DNA of 64,000 bases, from NCBI RefSeq assembly GCF_010667655.1, contig NZ_WHZU01000009.1, positions 65,577-129,576 on the forward strand, given 5' to 3'. Position 1 is the stretch's first letter. Every line of letters starts with the position of its first letter. The position numbers and the translations under genes were made by a program. The DNA comes from Bifidobacterium saimiriisciurei (GTDB lineage: Bacteria > Actinomycetota > Actinomycetes > Actinomycetales > Bifidobacteriaceae). This document shows, in pieces, positions 48,567 to 58,421 of this stretch. A model generated the notes under the pieces. It did no database searches and was not told the DNA's origin. It saw only the letters and a list, made by a program, of their open reading frames with translations.

Positions 48567-49634
48567 ATGGATATCACAGCCATTCATCAGCCGGTCCTGC
48601 TCGAGGACTGCGTTCGTCTCGTCTCGGAGGCGGCCCTGCGGCCCGGCTCCGTCATCGTGGACTGCACGCTCGGCCTTGCGGGCCACGCCACGGCGTTCCT
48701 CAAAGCCGCTCCCGACGCCCGGCTCATCGGCATAGACCGCGACGAGGAGGCCCTTGCCCTGGCCACTCGGCGTATGGAAGACAACGGTCTGGCCGATCGC
48801 TTCATCCCCGTGCACTCCGCCTTCGATTCCCTCGCCGACGTGCTTGCCGACCGCGGCATCGATCGGGTGAACGCGGTGTTCATGGATCTGGGGCTCTCCA
48901 GTCTGCAGATCGACGAGACGGAACGAGGCTTCTCCTATTCCCATGACGCCCCGCTGGACATGCGCATGGACCCCTCCCAGCCGCTCACCGCGGAAAGCGT
49001 GCTGAACGAATACCCCGTGGAACGGCTCCGCGGCATCTTCCGGGAATACGGAGAGGAACGGTTCTCCGGGCCGATCGCAAAGGCCATCGTGGAGGATCGG
49101 CGCCACGAACGCATACGCACCTCGGCGCAGCTCAACGCCCTCGTCGACAGGGTCGTGCCCAAGGCCCACAGACCTGCCGGCAACCCCGCGAAACGCGTGT
49201 TCCAGGCACTGCGCATCGAAGTCAACGGCGAACTGGACAAACTGGCGTCCACCCTGCCGCAGGCCGCGTTGCATCTCGCCGAAGGCGGTCGTCTGGTCGT
49301 CGAGTCGTACCATTCGCTCGAGGACAAGACCGTCAAGCGGTTCATGGCGAACGGGCTGAAGGTCGATGTTCCGGCCGGCATGCCCGTCATCCCCGACGAC
49401 GCCCGCCCGTTCTTCCGCGACCTCACCCGCGGCGCCATCAAGGCCGACGCCGATGAGATCGCCTCGAACCCCCGATCGGCCTCGGTGAGGCTGCGGGCCG
49501 TGGAGCTGACCCGACCCATACCCGACCGTTGGGCCAGGCGGTTCGCCGAAGGCCAGCATGCCGGGTACGCGGCGACCAGGACGACGAAGACCACCAGGAC
49601 GACAAGGACCTCCACACGAAGGGGACGCCGATGA
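48567..49634 (+). CDS. rsmH: 16S rRNA m4C1402 methyltransferase RsmH
   Basis: A 355-residue SAM-dependent enzyme methylating C1402 in the 16S rRNA P site. It shows HQPVLLEDCVRLV, VDCTLGLAGHATAFL (SAM site), MDLGLSSLQIDETERGFSY and LRIEVNGELDKL. The last 25 residues are a Thr/Arg/Lys-rich tail (TRTTKTTRTTRTSTRRGRR), possibly binding RNA. The stop overlaps the next start (ATGA). The gene starts seven bases after mraZ. Confidence 0.95.
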   Translation: MDITAIHQPVLLEDCVRLVSEAALRPGSVIVDCTLGLAGHATAFLKAAPDARLIGIDRDEEALALATRRMEDNGLADRFIPVHSAFDSLADVLADRGIDRVNAVFMDLGLSSLQIDETERGFSYSHDAPLDMRMDPSQPLTAESVLNEYPVERLRGIFREYGEERFSGPIAKAIVEDRRHERIRTSAQLNALVDRVVPKAHRPAGNPAKRVFQALRIEVNGELDKLASTLPQAALHLAEGGRLVVESYHSLEDKTVKRFMANGLKVDVPAGMPVIPDDARPFFRDLTRGAIKADADEIASNPRSASVRLRAVELTRPIPDRWARRFAEGQHAGYAATRTTKTTRTTRTSTRRGRR

Positions 49635-50089
49635 GCTCATCACGAACCGCACGCAAGCGCATCGAATCCGCACCCCGCGGCATGCGCTCGCAGACGCAAT
49701 CGCGTCCCCATTTGCGGGTGTCCTCCTCCGAGCAGGGCGATCCGGAGACATTGCGAGGACGATTGAAGATGGTGATGGGCAATGCGAGGCCGAAGCGCCT
49801 GCGCATCTTCCATTTCGTCTGTGCCATCGTATTCCTCGCCGCCAGTCTGATCGGCTCGCTGGTGCTGCGCACACAGATGGTGGAGGACTCGTTCGCGATC
49901 ACCGATACGCAGCAGTCCATCGGACGGCTCACGCAGGACGTGCAGGAACGTCAGACGAAGCTCGACGCGCTTGAGGCGTCCCTGCCGCAGAAAGCCCAGA
50001 AACTGGGCATGGTCCCCGGCTCGGACGCCCTGACCATCGACCTGCAGGGATACCAGTCGGGAACGAGCAACGCGAAGGGAAGCAAGTGA
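49631..50089 (+). CDS. ftsL: FtsL-like divisome membrane protein
   Basis: A 152-residue bitopic protein with a basic cytoplasmic N-terminus (1-70), one membrane segment (about 71-90, FHFVCAIVFLAASLIGSLVL) and an extracytoplasmic coiled coil (100-130). Position between rsmH and ftsI, size and topology are those of FtsL, which holds FtsQ/FtsB and activates FtsW-FtsI. Sequence identity in this family is low, so the assignment rests on context. Confidence 0.8.
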   Translation: MSSSRTARKRIESAPRGMRSQTQSRPHLRVSSSEQGDPETLRGRLKMVMGNARPKRLRIFHFVCAIVFLAASLIGSLVLRTQMVEDSFAITDTQQSIGRLTQDVQERQTKLDALEASLPQKAQKLGMVPGSDALTIDLQGYQSGTSNAKGSK

Positions 50090-51882
50090 ACCGTAAGGCA
50101 CAACGCAGTCAGGGAGACATCTTCCGACGCCGCGCACTGGTCATCGGCATCGTGCTTGCCCTGCTCGCATCGGCATGCATCGCAAGGCTGTCGTACATCC
50201 AGCTGTTCTCCGCCGAATCGATGGCGCAGGCGGCCACCGCCAGCCGCACGGTCACCAAGCCGCTGCAGTCGCAGCGCGGCACCATCGTCGACACCAACGG
50301 CGTGGTGCTGGCGCAGAGCGTGGAACGCTATACGGTCTACGCCGACCAGAAGGCCGTCGCTGACTTCAAGCCCGTCGACTGCAAGGGCGACAACCAGAGC
50401 GTCTGCCACTCCATCGACGGCAAGAACGTCAACGCCGAAGGCGCCGCCGCCGTGGCCAAGCTGTTGGCGCCGGTGCTGGGCATGAACACCATGGAGCTTG
50501 GAGGCAAGCTCGTGGGTGAAAGCCGGTACGTGGTCCTCAAGAAGAACGTGGTGCCGGCGGTCAAGAGGTCCATCGACAAGCTGCACCTCTCCGGGGTCAT
50601 CAACTACGAGCTCACCAGCAAGCGCGAATATTCCGACAAGGACGGCCTGCTCGGCGGCGTGCTCGGCGGCGTCGACGATTCGGGCGCCGGAGTCGCGGGA
50701 ATCGAGAAGATGACCAACGCGTCGCTGGTCGGCAAGGACGGCTCCGTCCGGTACCAGCGTGGCGCCAACGGCCAGGAGATCCCCGGCACCAGGACCGAAT
50801 CGGAGCAGCCGGTGGACGGCGGCAAGGTGAAGCTCACCATCGACTGGGACACCCAATGGTATGTGAAGAAGGCCCTGCAGGACGCCAAGAAGAAGACGGG
50901 CGCCGACTGGGGCATCGCCGTGGTCGAGGAGGTCAAGAGCGGCAAGATCCGCGCCATCGCCGACACCGACACCTACGCCGCCGGCAGCGACGGGGCCAAG
51001 ATGAACGCGTCCAAGGCCGTCACCACGGTGTTCGAGCCGGGCTCGACGGGCAAGCTCATCACCGCCGCCGGACTACTGCAGGAGGGGCTGCACAAGCCGA
51101 CCGACAAATTCCAGGTGCCGTACCAGACCGAGGTCAACGGCCAGACCTACCACGACTCGCACGAGCACGGCCTGCAGAACCTCACGCTCGCCGGAATACT
51201 CAAGGAGTCGTCGAACGTCGGCACGGTCATGGCCTCGAAGAACTACACGCTCAAGCAGCGCTACGACTACATCACCAAGTTCGGCATCGGCCAGAGCACG
51301 GGACTGAACTTCCCCGGCGAATCGCGAGGGCAGCTGGCGCCCTACCAGTCATGGGACCTGCGCACGCGCAACACGGTGCTGTTCGGCCAGGGCTATTCCG
51401 CCTCCGCACTGCAGATGACCAACGTCGTCGCCACCATCGCCAACAAGGGCGTGCGCTGCGGCCAGTCGATCATCGAGTCGTCCACCGATGCGGACGGCAA
51501 CGACACCACGCCCTCGGCGAACCAGCCGGTGCGGGTCATCGACGAATCCGTGGCGGGCGAGCTCATGGACATGATGGAGTCGATGGCCTCCCAGTACAAG
51601 AACGTCGCCAGCATCAAGGGCTACCGCATCGCCGGCAAGTCGGGCACCGCTCAGGTGGCCGATTCCAGCGGCGCGCTCAACAACCACATCGGCGATTTCA
51701 TCGCCGCGATTCCCGCCGACAACCCCCGGTATGTGGTCACCGTCGTGCTGATGAACCCGGACGGCATCTACGGCGGTATCACCGCCGGCCCGGTCGTCGC
51801 GACCATTGGTGAATTCCTTATGCAGAAGTACGAGGTGCCTGCCTCGTCCGCAAGGAAAAATGCTATTCCTACAGAATGGTGA
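50086..51882 (+). CDS. ftsI: Septal peptidoglycan transpeptidase FtsI (PBP3-like)
   Basis: A 598-residue class B penicillin-binding protein: a membrane anchor (about 13-35), a PBP dimer domain, and the transpeptidase domain with SxxK (PGSTGKL, near residue 320), SxN (ESSNVGTV) and K(S/T)G (AGKSGTAQV). It cross-links septal peptidoglycan together with FtsW. GTG start overlapping the ftsL-like stop. No PASTA domains are visible. Confidence 0.95.
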   Translation: MNRKAQRSQGDIFRRRALVIGIVLALLASACIARLSYIQLFSAESMAQAATASRTVTKPLQSQRGTIVDTNGVVLAQSVERYTVYADQKAVADFKPVDCKGDNQSVCHSIDGKNVNAEGAAAVAKLLAPVLGMNTMELGGKLVGESRYVVLKKNVVPAVKRSIDKLHLSGVINYELTSKREYSDKDGLLGGVLGGVDDSGAGVAGIEKMTNASLVGKDGSVRYQRGANGQEIPGTRTESEQPVDGGKVKLTIDWDTQWYVKKALQDAKKKTGADWGIAVVEEVKSGKIRAIADTDTYAAGSDGAKMNASKAVTTVFEPGSTGKLITAAGLLQEGLHKPTDKFQVPYQTEVNGQTYHDSHEHGLQNLTLAGILKESSNVGTVMASKNYTLKQRYDYITKFGIGQSTGLNFPGESRGQLAPYQSWDLRTRNTVLFGQGYSASALQMTNVVATIANKGVRCGQSIIESSTDADGNDTTPSANQPVRVIDESVAGELMDMMESMASQYKNVASIKGYRIAGKSGTAQVADSSGALNNHIGDFIAAIPADNPRYVVTVVLMNPDGIYGGITAGPVVATIGEFLMQKYEVPASSARKNAIPTEW

Positions 51883-51928
51883 AAGGGACCATGCGAGACA
51901 ACATGATCAACGCAGCAAGAGGTGAGGC

Positions 51929-52810
51929 ATGAGCGCATTAAGCGAAGCGAGCACGGAGCATCTCACCATCGCCGACCTCCGTGAACGGTACGGCCTGATG
52001 ACCGACAACAGGTCCTGCGGCAAGGTCACGGTGACCTCGCTGGCCAACGACATGGATTCCGTGAGCCCCGGCGCGCTGTACATAGCCCCGGTCATGGGAC
52101 TGAACGCCGACGTGGTGCTGCAGGCGGAACGTCGCGGAGCGTATGCGGTGCTCCTGCCATCATCCGCGCAAGGACAGGGATTCGCAGGCAACATCCCGAT
52201 TCTCTATGGCGACCTGACCGATGCCGAGCACGGGCAGATGGCCGCCGACATCGCCGGGCATCCCTCCAACGCCATCGCCGTGTTCCTGGTGGCGGGCGAG
52301 CAGGCGTCGAAGCAGGCGTCGAACATCGCCGGGCTGCTGCATGTGCTGGGCAACCCCGTCGGACAGATCGGATTCCGGCATTCCGTGTCCCTCGAACGAC
52401 ATCTGGTCGAGGAATACCCGCTCAACGCCCTGGACATCCAGCGCATGCTGTCGGTGTTCGTGGAGGACGGCGCATCCGCGGTCGTCATCGGCGCCGATGA
52501 CCAGACCCTGCTGCCCGGCGCGCTTTCGTCCGTCGTCGTCGATGTCTGCGCCCTGAGCGAGCCCGACGACGCGGCGGCCGCCCGCCCCTCGCTCAAGGAG
52601 ACCATGGAACGGTATGGCGCCGTACTGCGCGAACGCACCCATGTGGCCCACCGCACCGCCGAAACCGACGATATGGCGGCCCATTATGACGGCGCGAACG
52701 ACGATGCTTCGAACCGCCGGCTGTCCCTCGCCATCGCGATGGTGATGAAGGCCGGGGTGCGCAAGGGCAACATTCGCAGCGCCCTGCGGGTGACCAAGGA
52801 AATGGGCTGA
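51929..52810 (+). CDS. MurE-like protein without ATP-binding loop or ligase C-terminal domain (probable pseudoenzyme)
   Basis: A 293-residue protein in the slot where many dcw clusters have murE. Residues 30-115 follow the MurE N-terminal domain (SVSPGALYIAPVMGLNADVV, RRGAYAVLLP); PSNAIAVFLVAG (112-123) matches the approach to the P-loop, but the next residues are EQASKQ instead of TNGKTT, so ATP binding is lost. PLNALDIQRMLSVFVEDGAS (164-183) matches the MurE block before VxMEVSSH, which is here VVIGADDQ. The rest is shortened and there is no C-terminal domain. The frame is intact with a good SD (GAGGTGAGG), hence maintained. A true MurE must be elsewhere. Role unknown; a structural or regulatory Mur partner is plausible. 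Confidence 0.8.
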   Translation: MSALSEASTEHLTIADLRERYGLMTDNRSCGKVTVTSLANDMDSVSPGALYIAPVMGLNADVVLQAERRGAYAVLLPSSAQGQGFAGNIPILYGDLTDAEHGQMAADIAGHPSNAIAVFLVAGEQASKQASNIAGLLHVLGNPVGQIGFRHSVSLERHLVEEYPLNALDIQRMLSVFVEDGASAVVIGADDQTLLPGALSSVVVDVCALSEPDDAAAARPSLKETMERYGAVLRERTHVAHRTAETDDMAAHYDGANDDASNRRLSLAIAMVMKAGVRKGNIRSALRVTKEMG

Positions 52811-52881
52811 CGGAGACGTTGCCGGCGACTGCCGAATGGAACTCACGAATGCCACGAGAAGACGGAAGAGGTTGATTACGT

Positions 52882-54411
52882 ATGATGCTCATAACAGTGA
52901 AGGAAGCGGCGCAGGCCGTTGACGGCGAGCTGCACGGCGGCTCCGCGGGGGATGGCTCCGAGGCCATCTCGTCGGTGGTCACCGATTCGCGAAAGGTCGA
53001 GGCCGGCTCGCTGTTCGTGGCCATCGCGGGAGAACGCGTCGACGGTCACGATTTCCTCGGCAAGGCCCTCGAGGCCGGTGCCGTCGCCGCGCTGGTGGAC
53101 CATGTCGTCGACGGCGTGGACATCGACCAGATCGTGGTCGGGGACACGGTCGCCGCACTCGGTCTGCTGGCCAAGGAGAACATCCGTCGTCGCCGGGTCG
53201 AATCCGAACCGTTCACCGTGATCGGCATCACCGGATCGGTCGGCAAGACCACGACCAAGGACCTGCTCAAGGCGTTGCTGTCGAGCCAGGCCAGGACCAT
53301 CGCCCCCATCGGATCGTTCAACAACGACATCGGCATGCCTCTGACGGCGCTGGAAGTGGATTCACAGACCCGCTATCTGGTCTCCGAGATGGGCGCCAGC
53401 CACATCGGCGAGATCGCCTACCTGACGTCGATCGCCCGCCCCGACATCTCCATCGTGCTCAAGGTCGGTGTCGCCCACCTCGGCGAATTCGGTTCCGTGG
53501 AGAACATCCAGAAGGCGAAGAGCGAGATCGTCCGCGCCCTCGACGAGGACGGCGTTGCCATCCTGAACGTCGACGACAACCACGTGGTGCCCATGGCGAA
53601 CCTGGCCCCCGGTCTGGTGTACTGGTTCGGCCAGGGCTCCGACGCGCAGATTCGCGCCTGGAACGTGAGTGCCGACGACCATGACCGCGCGAGCTTCGAC
53701 ATGAAGCTGCCGGACGTGGCCGATCCGCTGCATGTCCGTCTCGGCATCCCCGGACGCCACAATGTCATGAACGCGCTGGCCGCATCCGCCGCCGCATGGT
53801 ATCTGGACGTCCCCGCGGAGGACATCGTGCGTGTGCTCGGCGAGCAGAAGCGCATCAGCCCGCACCGCATGGCCGTCTCCACGTTGGAGCGTGCAGGCGC
53901 GTCCTTCACCGTCATCGACGATTCCTTCAACGCCAACCCCGATTCCATGAAGGCCGGTCTCGACGGCCTCGCCGGATGGAAGGTCGCGGAGGGCGGTTCC
54001 GCGCCGTTCAGGATCGCGGTGCTCGGCTCGATGCTCGAGCTCGGAGGCGACGAGGCGGCGTTGCACCGCGGCATCGGCGAATACGCGGCCGGGCTCGGCC
54101 TCGACGCGGTGATCGCCGTCGGCAGCGACCACGATTCCACTCTCGACTCCCTGGCCGCGGACCTCGTCGAAGGCGTGCGCGCCGGCGGTGAAGGCAACGG
54201 TCCCGTGCCCGAACTGGTGCATGACGTGGACGCCGCCGACAGGGCCGTGCTGCGTCTGGCCCTGCGCCATCCGCATGCCGTGGTATTGCTGAAGGGTTCG
54301 CACGCATCGGGTCTGAGCGGCCTCGCCGCCCGGTGGGAGCGCAACGATTCGGTCCCCGACCTGGCCGGTCTTTCGGAAGGCAAGTCGATCCAGAATGGAG
54401 AAACGCTGTGA
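52882..54411 (+). CDS. murF: UDP-MurNAc-tripeptide--D-alanyl-D-alanine ligase
   Basis: A 509-residue Mur ligase that adds D-Ala-D-Ala, finishing the cytoplasmic muropeptide. ATP loop GITGSVGKTTTKDLL, ligase motif DDSFNANPDSMKAGLDGL and the Mur C-terminal domain are present. The GTG of mraY overlaps its stop. Two neighbouring ATGs (MM) are possible starts. Confidence 0.95.
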   Translation: MMLITVKEAAQAVDGELHGGSAGDGSEAISSVVTDSRKVEAGSLFVAIAGERVDGHDFLGKALEAGAVAALVDHVVDGVDIDQIVVGDTVAALGLLAKENIRRRRVESEPFTVIGITGSVGKTTTKDLLKALLSSQARTIAPIGSFNNDIGMPLTALEVDSQTRYLVSEMGASHIGEIAYLTSIARPDISIVLKVGVAHLGEFGSVENIQKAKSEIVRALDEDGVAILNVDDNHVVPMANLAPGLVYWFGQGSDAQIRAWNVSADDHDRASFDMKLPDVADPLHVRLGIPGRHNVMNALAASAAAWYLDVPAEDIVRVLGEQKRISPHRMAVSTLERAGASFTVIDDSFNANPDSMKAGLDGLAGWKVAEGGSAPFRIAVLGSMLELGGDEAALHRGIGEYAAGLGLDAVIAVGSDHDSTLDSLAADLVEGVRAGGEGNGPVPELVHDVDAADRAVLRLALRHPHAVVLLKGSHASGLSGLAARWERNDSVPDLAGLSEGKSIQNGETL

Positions 54412-55508
54412 TTTCGCTGCTCATCGGTCTCGGTGTGTCGCTGATAGTGACCCTCATCGGCACGCCGCTGCTGATTCATATCGTCCATAAGCTGCATTAC
54501 GGCCAGTACATCCGGCAGGACGGCCCCCAGTCCCATCTGGTCAAGCGCGGCACCCCGACGCTCGGCGGCGTCGTGATCAACCTTGCCATCGTGCTCGGCT
54601 GGGCGTGCTCGGCGCTGTACCGGTACCTCGCCTATCACGACACCCCCTCGTGGACGGCGATCCTCGTGCTGTTCGCCATGCTGTCGATGGGCGCCCTGGG
54701 CTTCATCGACGACTTCGCCAAGGTGCGCAAGAAGCAGAACGAAGGCCTCTCGGTCGGCGGCAAGTTCTTCGGCCAGTTCGTCTTCGCCACGCTGTTCGCC
54801 GTGCTTACGCTGATCGTGCCCACGAAGAGCGGATTCCCCAGCGCGCAGGCGGGCATCGCATTCGTCGAGCATCCGTTCGTGTCGTTCGATTTCGCCGGAC
54901 GCATCGTCGCCATCGTCATCTTCGTCATCTGGGTGAACTTCCTCATGACCGCATGGACCAATGCGTTCAACCTCACCGATGGCCTTGACGGCCTGGCATC
55001 CGGCAGCTCCATGGTCGCGTTCGTCGGATACTCGCTCATCGCATACTGGGAGAGCTACCACCTCAAGGGCGGCTCCGGCTCCGGCTTCGCCTACTCGGTC
55101 TCCGATCCGCAGGATCTGGCCATCATCGCCGCCTGCGCCGTCGCCGCCTGCTTCGGGTTCCTCTGGTACAACACCAATCCCGCCAAGATCTTCATGGGAG
55201 ACACCGGCTCACTGGCGTTGGGCGGTCTGTTCGCGGCGCTGTCCATCACCACCCACACCGAAGTGCTTGCCGTCATCCTCGGCGGTCTGTTCGTCATGGA
55301 GACCTGCTCCGACGTGATTCAGGTCGGATACTTCAAGATGACGCACAAGCGCGTCTTCAAGATGGCGCCGATCCATCATCATTTCGAACTGTGCGGCTGG
55401 CAGGAGAACACTGTCGTAGTACGCTTCTGGATGATTGAGATGCTGTTCGTGCTCGTCGGGCTGGTGGCGTTCTACTCCAACTGGCTGGTGGGATCGGGCC
55501 AGTTCTGA
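54408..55508 (+). CDS. mraY: Phospho-MurNAc-pentapeptide translocase
   Basis: A 366-residue enzyme with about ten membrane helices that makes lipid I from UDP-MurNAc-pentapeptide and undecaprenyl phosphate. Motifs GFIDDFAKVRKKQNEGLS, NLTDGLDGLASG, NPAKIFMGDTGSLALGG and MAPIHHHFELCGW carry the Mg-binding Asp and His residues. GTG start in the end of murF, SD GGAG. Confidence 0.96.
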   Translation: MISLLIGLGVSLIVTLIGTPLLIHIVHKLHYGQYIRQDGPQSHLVKRGTPTLGGVVINLAIVLGWACSALYRYLAYHDTPSWTAILVLFAMLSMGALGFIDDFAKVRKKQNEGLSVGGKFFGQFVFATLFAVLTLIVPTKSGFPSAQAGIAFVEHPFVSFDFAGRIVAIVIFVIWVNFLMTAWTNAFNLTDGLDGLASGSSMVAFVGYSLIAYWESYHLKGGSGSGFAYSVSDPQDLAIIAACAVAACFGFLWYNTNPAKIFMGDTGSLALGGLFAALSITTHTEVLAVILGGLFVMETCSDVIQVGYFKMTHKRVFKMAPIHHHFELCGWQENTVVVRFWMIEMLFVLVGLVAFYSNWLVGSGQF

Positions 55509-55579
55509 CGTTCGGATGTGCCGCATGGGGGCGTGCCTGAGGCGCGGTGCCACGCGGCGATGCTAAGGAGGCAGGTCGT

Positions 55580-57013
55580 ATGACCAAAGTTGAGGATTTT
55601 TCCGGTGCAACGGTGCTGGTGGCCGGACTGGGGGTCTCCGGAAGGAGCGCGTGCACGGTGCTGCGCGACCACGGGGCCACGGTGCTGACGTTCGATGAGC
55701 GCAAGCCCGAAGCCGACTACCATGCCGAGAACGAGATCGAGTTCGACCGACTCGACGCCATCATGACGTCACCGGTGTTCGCTCCCTCCACGCCGTTCCT
55801 TCAGGAGGCGGCCCGCCGCGGCCTCGACGTCATGAGCGAGGTCGAGCTCGCATGGCGCCTGCGCGTCGATTCGAGCCACACCGGCAAGCCGGCTTCGTGG
55901 ATCGGCATCACCGGCACCAACGGCAAGACGTCCACGACGGAGATGACCTCGGAGATGCTGCGCGCCGCAGGATTGCACGCGCCGGCCGTGGGCAACATCG
56001 GCACTCCGGTATCGTCCGCCGCCGTCGACCCCTGCAACGACGCCCTGGCCGTGGAACTGAGCTCCTTCCAGATGCACTACACCGATTCGCTGGAACTGGA
56101 CTGCGCCGCGATCACCAACCTTGCCGACGATCACCTCGACTGGCATGGAGGATTCGAGAACTATGCCGCCGACAAGGCCAAGGTCTACCGCGACGTGAAG
56201 CGCGCGCTGGTCTACAACGCCGATGACGAGCGCGTGAGCGAACTCGCCATGGCCGCCAGTCCCGCCGAAGGATGCCGCCGTGTCGGATTCACCCTGCACA
56301 AGCCCCATGCCGGGCAGATCGGCGTGGAGGACGGCTGGATCGTGGACCGTTCCGGACTGCGCAGCGAGGACGCGCCCGAACGCGTGGCCAAGATCCGTGA
56401 CTTCGCCCATCTGACCGAGCCCGATGGCACGGTATACCCCCACCTGCTGGCCGACGCGCTGTGCGCCCTTGCCCTGGTGCTGGGCAAGGGCATTCCGGCC
56501 AGCGTGGCCGTAGCCGCGCTGCAGGCGTTCAAGCCCGGCGGCCATCGCATCGCCAAGGTCGCCGAGGCCCCGTCCGGGAACGGCGTCATCCGCTTCGTCG
56601 ACGATTCGAAGGCCACCAATGCACACGCCGCCAGGGCCTCCCTGTCGAGCTTCGGACCCAAGTCCGTCGTCTGGATCGCCGGTGGCCTCGCCAAGGGCTC
56701 TCGTTTCGAGGACCTGGTCGCAGACCAGGCGAAGACCATCCGGGCCGCCGTCATCATCGGCGTCGACCAGGAGCCGATGAAGGCGGCATTCGCGGCCAAG
56801 GCGCCCGACATCCCGCTCACGTTCATCGATCCGGAACCGAACGATACCGTGATGGACCGTGCCGTGGAGGCCGCGGGAGCCGTGGCGGAACCGGGCAATG
56901 TGGTGCTCATGGCACCGGCCTGCGCCTCCATGGACCAGTTCCGTTCATACGCCGACCGTGGCGATCGCTTCGCAAAGGCGGCCCGCCACTGGGTGACGGT
57001 CCATGCCGAATAA
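55580..57013 (+). CDS. murD: UDP-MurNAc-L-alanine--D-glutamate ligase
   Basis: A 477-residue Mur ligase adding D-Glu. N-terminal Rossmann [20 protein letters not shown] loop [14 protein letters not shown], central AVELSSFQM and [11 protein letters not shown]-terminal [13 protein letters not shown] strong SD (AAGGAGG) lies eight bases before ATG; it overlaps ftsW by 11 bp. Confidence 0.96.
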   Translation: MTKVEDFSGATVLVAGLGVSGRSACTVLRDHGATVLTFDERKPEADYHAENEIEFDRLDAIMTSPVFAPSTPFLQEAARRGLDVMSEVELAWRLRVDSSHTGKPASWIGITGTNGKTSTTEMTSEMLRAAGLHAPAVGNIGTPVSSAAVDPCNDALAVELSSFQMHYTDSLELDCAAITNLADDHLDWHGGFENYAADKAKVYRDVKRALVYNADDERVSELAMAASPAEGCRRVGFTLHKPHAGQIGVEDGWIVDRSGLRSEDAPERVAKIRDFAHLTEPDGTVYPHLLADALCALALVLGKGIPASVAVAALQAFKPGGHRIAKVAEAPSGNGVIRFVDDSKATNAHAARASLSSFGPKSVVWIAGGLAKGSRFEDLVADQAKTIRAAVIIGVDQEPMKAAFAAKAPDIPLTFIDPEPNDTVMDRAVEAAGAVAEPGNVVLMAPACASMDQFRSYADRGDRFAKAARHWVTVHAE

Positions 57014-58364
57014 GCGACGCAAGACCGGCCGCCGTTCGGTGGGTTCCTCGTCGTCGGGCGTCAAGTCGTCGGTCTCCTCGAAGCAGCTCGCCGTGCGTGG
57101 CGCCGAGCGTCCAGGCGACGACGTCCAGCTCAAGGGGCTGGACAAGGCCGTCGCCTTGGTGACGAACGGCTCGCCGGTCGCCAGCGGCGGCCGTCCGAGC
57201 CGCCGTCCGGTGGACTATTCCGGCATCCGTTGCCTGCTCAACCCCGTATGGTGCTATTACGGCTTCATCATCTCCGTGGCTGCATTGACGTTGTTCGGCA
57301 TGATGATGGTGTTCTCCAGTTCCACGGTGGACGCGGTCGCCAACGGGGATTCGCCGTGGAGCACCATTCTTTCGCAGCTTCTGTATTCGGGCCTTGGCCT
57401 GTTCGTCGGATTCGTGCTGACGACGCTGCCGGTGAAGTTCTACCGCACGCTGTCGCCGATCATGCTGCTCATCGCCATATTCCTCCAGCTGCTGACGCTT
57501 GTGCCGGGCATCGGTTCCGCAGCCGGCGGCAATGTCGGTTGGATCGTCATCGGTCCGATTCGTTTCCAGCCGGCGGAGATTCTCAAGTGGAGCGTATGCG
57601 TATGGATGCCATCGGCCCTGCTGGCGTCGCGTTCGTTCCGGCTCCCCGGCTGGCGCGCCTATGCGGCGCCGATCGGCGGCTTCGTCGCCGCCTTCGGTGC
57701 CGTCATGGTGGGCAAGGATCTGGGAACCGCCATGATCGTCGTGGTCATAGGCGCCGTGGCGCTGTTGTGCGGAGGATTCCCCCTGCGGTGGTTCTTCGGC
57801 CTCGGCGGCCTCGGCTTCGCCGGAATCCTCCTGCTGTTCGTCACCGGCAGCTCCAACCGCATGAGCCGCATCCTGGCCACGTACGGCACCTGCTCCGCGG
57901 AGGATGCGCAATCCGTGTGCTATCAGTCCATCCACGGCACCTACGCGTTGGCATCAGGCGGTTTTGCCGGCGTCGGCCTCGGCAATTCACGCGAGAAATG
58001 GAACTACCTGCCGGCCGCCCACAACGACTTCATCCTTGCGATCATCGGCGAGGAACTCGGCTTCCTCGGCACCTGCGCCGTGGTGCTCGGCTTCGTCGTG
58101 CTCGGATGGTGTCTCATCAACATCGCCATACGCCATCAGGACGCCTACGCGCGCATGGTGCTCATGTGCATCGCCGTGTGGCTCACCGGTCAGGCGTTGG
58201 TCAACATCTCCGTGGTCGTCGGCATCCTGCCGGTCATGGGCCTGCCCATGCCGTTCGTCTCCGCGGGAGGAACGGCGCTGGTCATGTGCCTTGCGGCGTC
58301 GGGCACGGCGGTGCGCATGGCACGGGCTCAGAGCGAAATCGGATCGGCGGTGTCCCGCGTATGA
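57003..58364 (+). CDS. ftsW: Lipid II polymerase FtsW
   Basis: A 453-residue SEDS glycosyltransferase with about ten membrane segments polymerising septal glycan with FtsI. A basic cytoplasmic N-terminus of about 75 residues precedes the first helix. Family blocks include [50 protein letters not shown] and the segment [21 protein letters not shown]. It overlaps murD. Confidence 0.95.
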   Translation: MPNKRRKTGRRSVGSSSSGVKSSVSSKQLAVRGAERPGDDVQLKGLDKAVALVTNGSPVASGGRPSRRPVDYSGIRCLLNPVWCYYGFIISVAALTLFGMMMVFSSSTVDAVANGDSPWSTILSQLLYSGLGLFVGFVLTTLPVKFYRTLSPIMLLIAIFLQLLTLVPGIGSAAGGNVGWIVIGPIRFQPAEILKWSVCVWMPSALLASRSFRLPGWRAYAAPIGGFVAAFGAVMVGKDLGTAMIVVVIGAVALLCGGFPLRWFFGLGGLGFAGILLLFVTGSSNRMSRILATYGTCSAEDAQSVCYQSIHGTYALASGGFAGVGLGNSREKWNYLPAAHNDFILAIIGEELGFLGTCAVVLGFVVLGWCLINIAIRHQDAYARMVLMCIAVWLTGQALVNISVVVGILPVMGLPMPFVSAGGTALVMCLAASGTAVRMARAQSEIGSAVSRV

Positions 58365-58421
58365 CGGGGACGCGAAACACCTGAACGGCCCCGACCGGCC
58401 TGTTCGGGCGGATGGGGCGGT

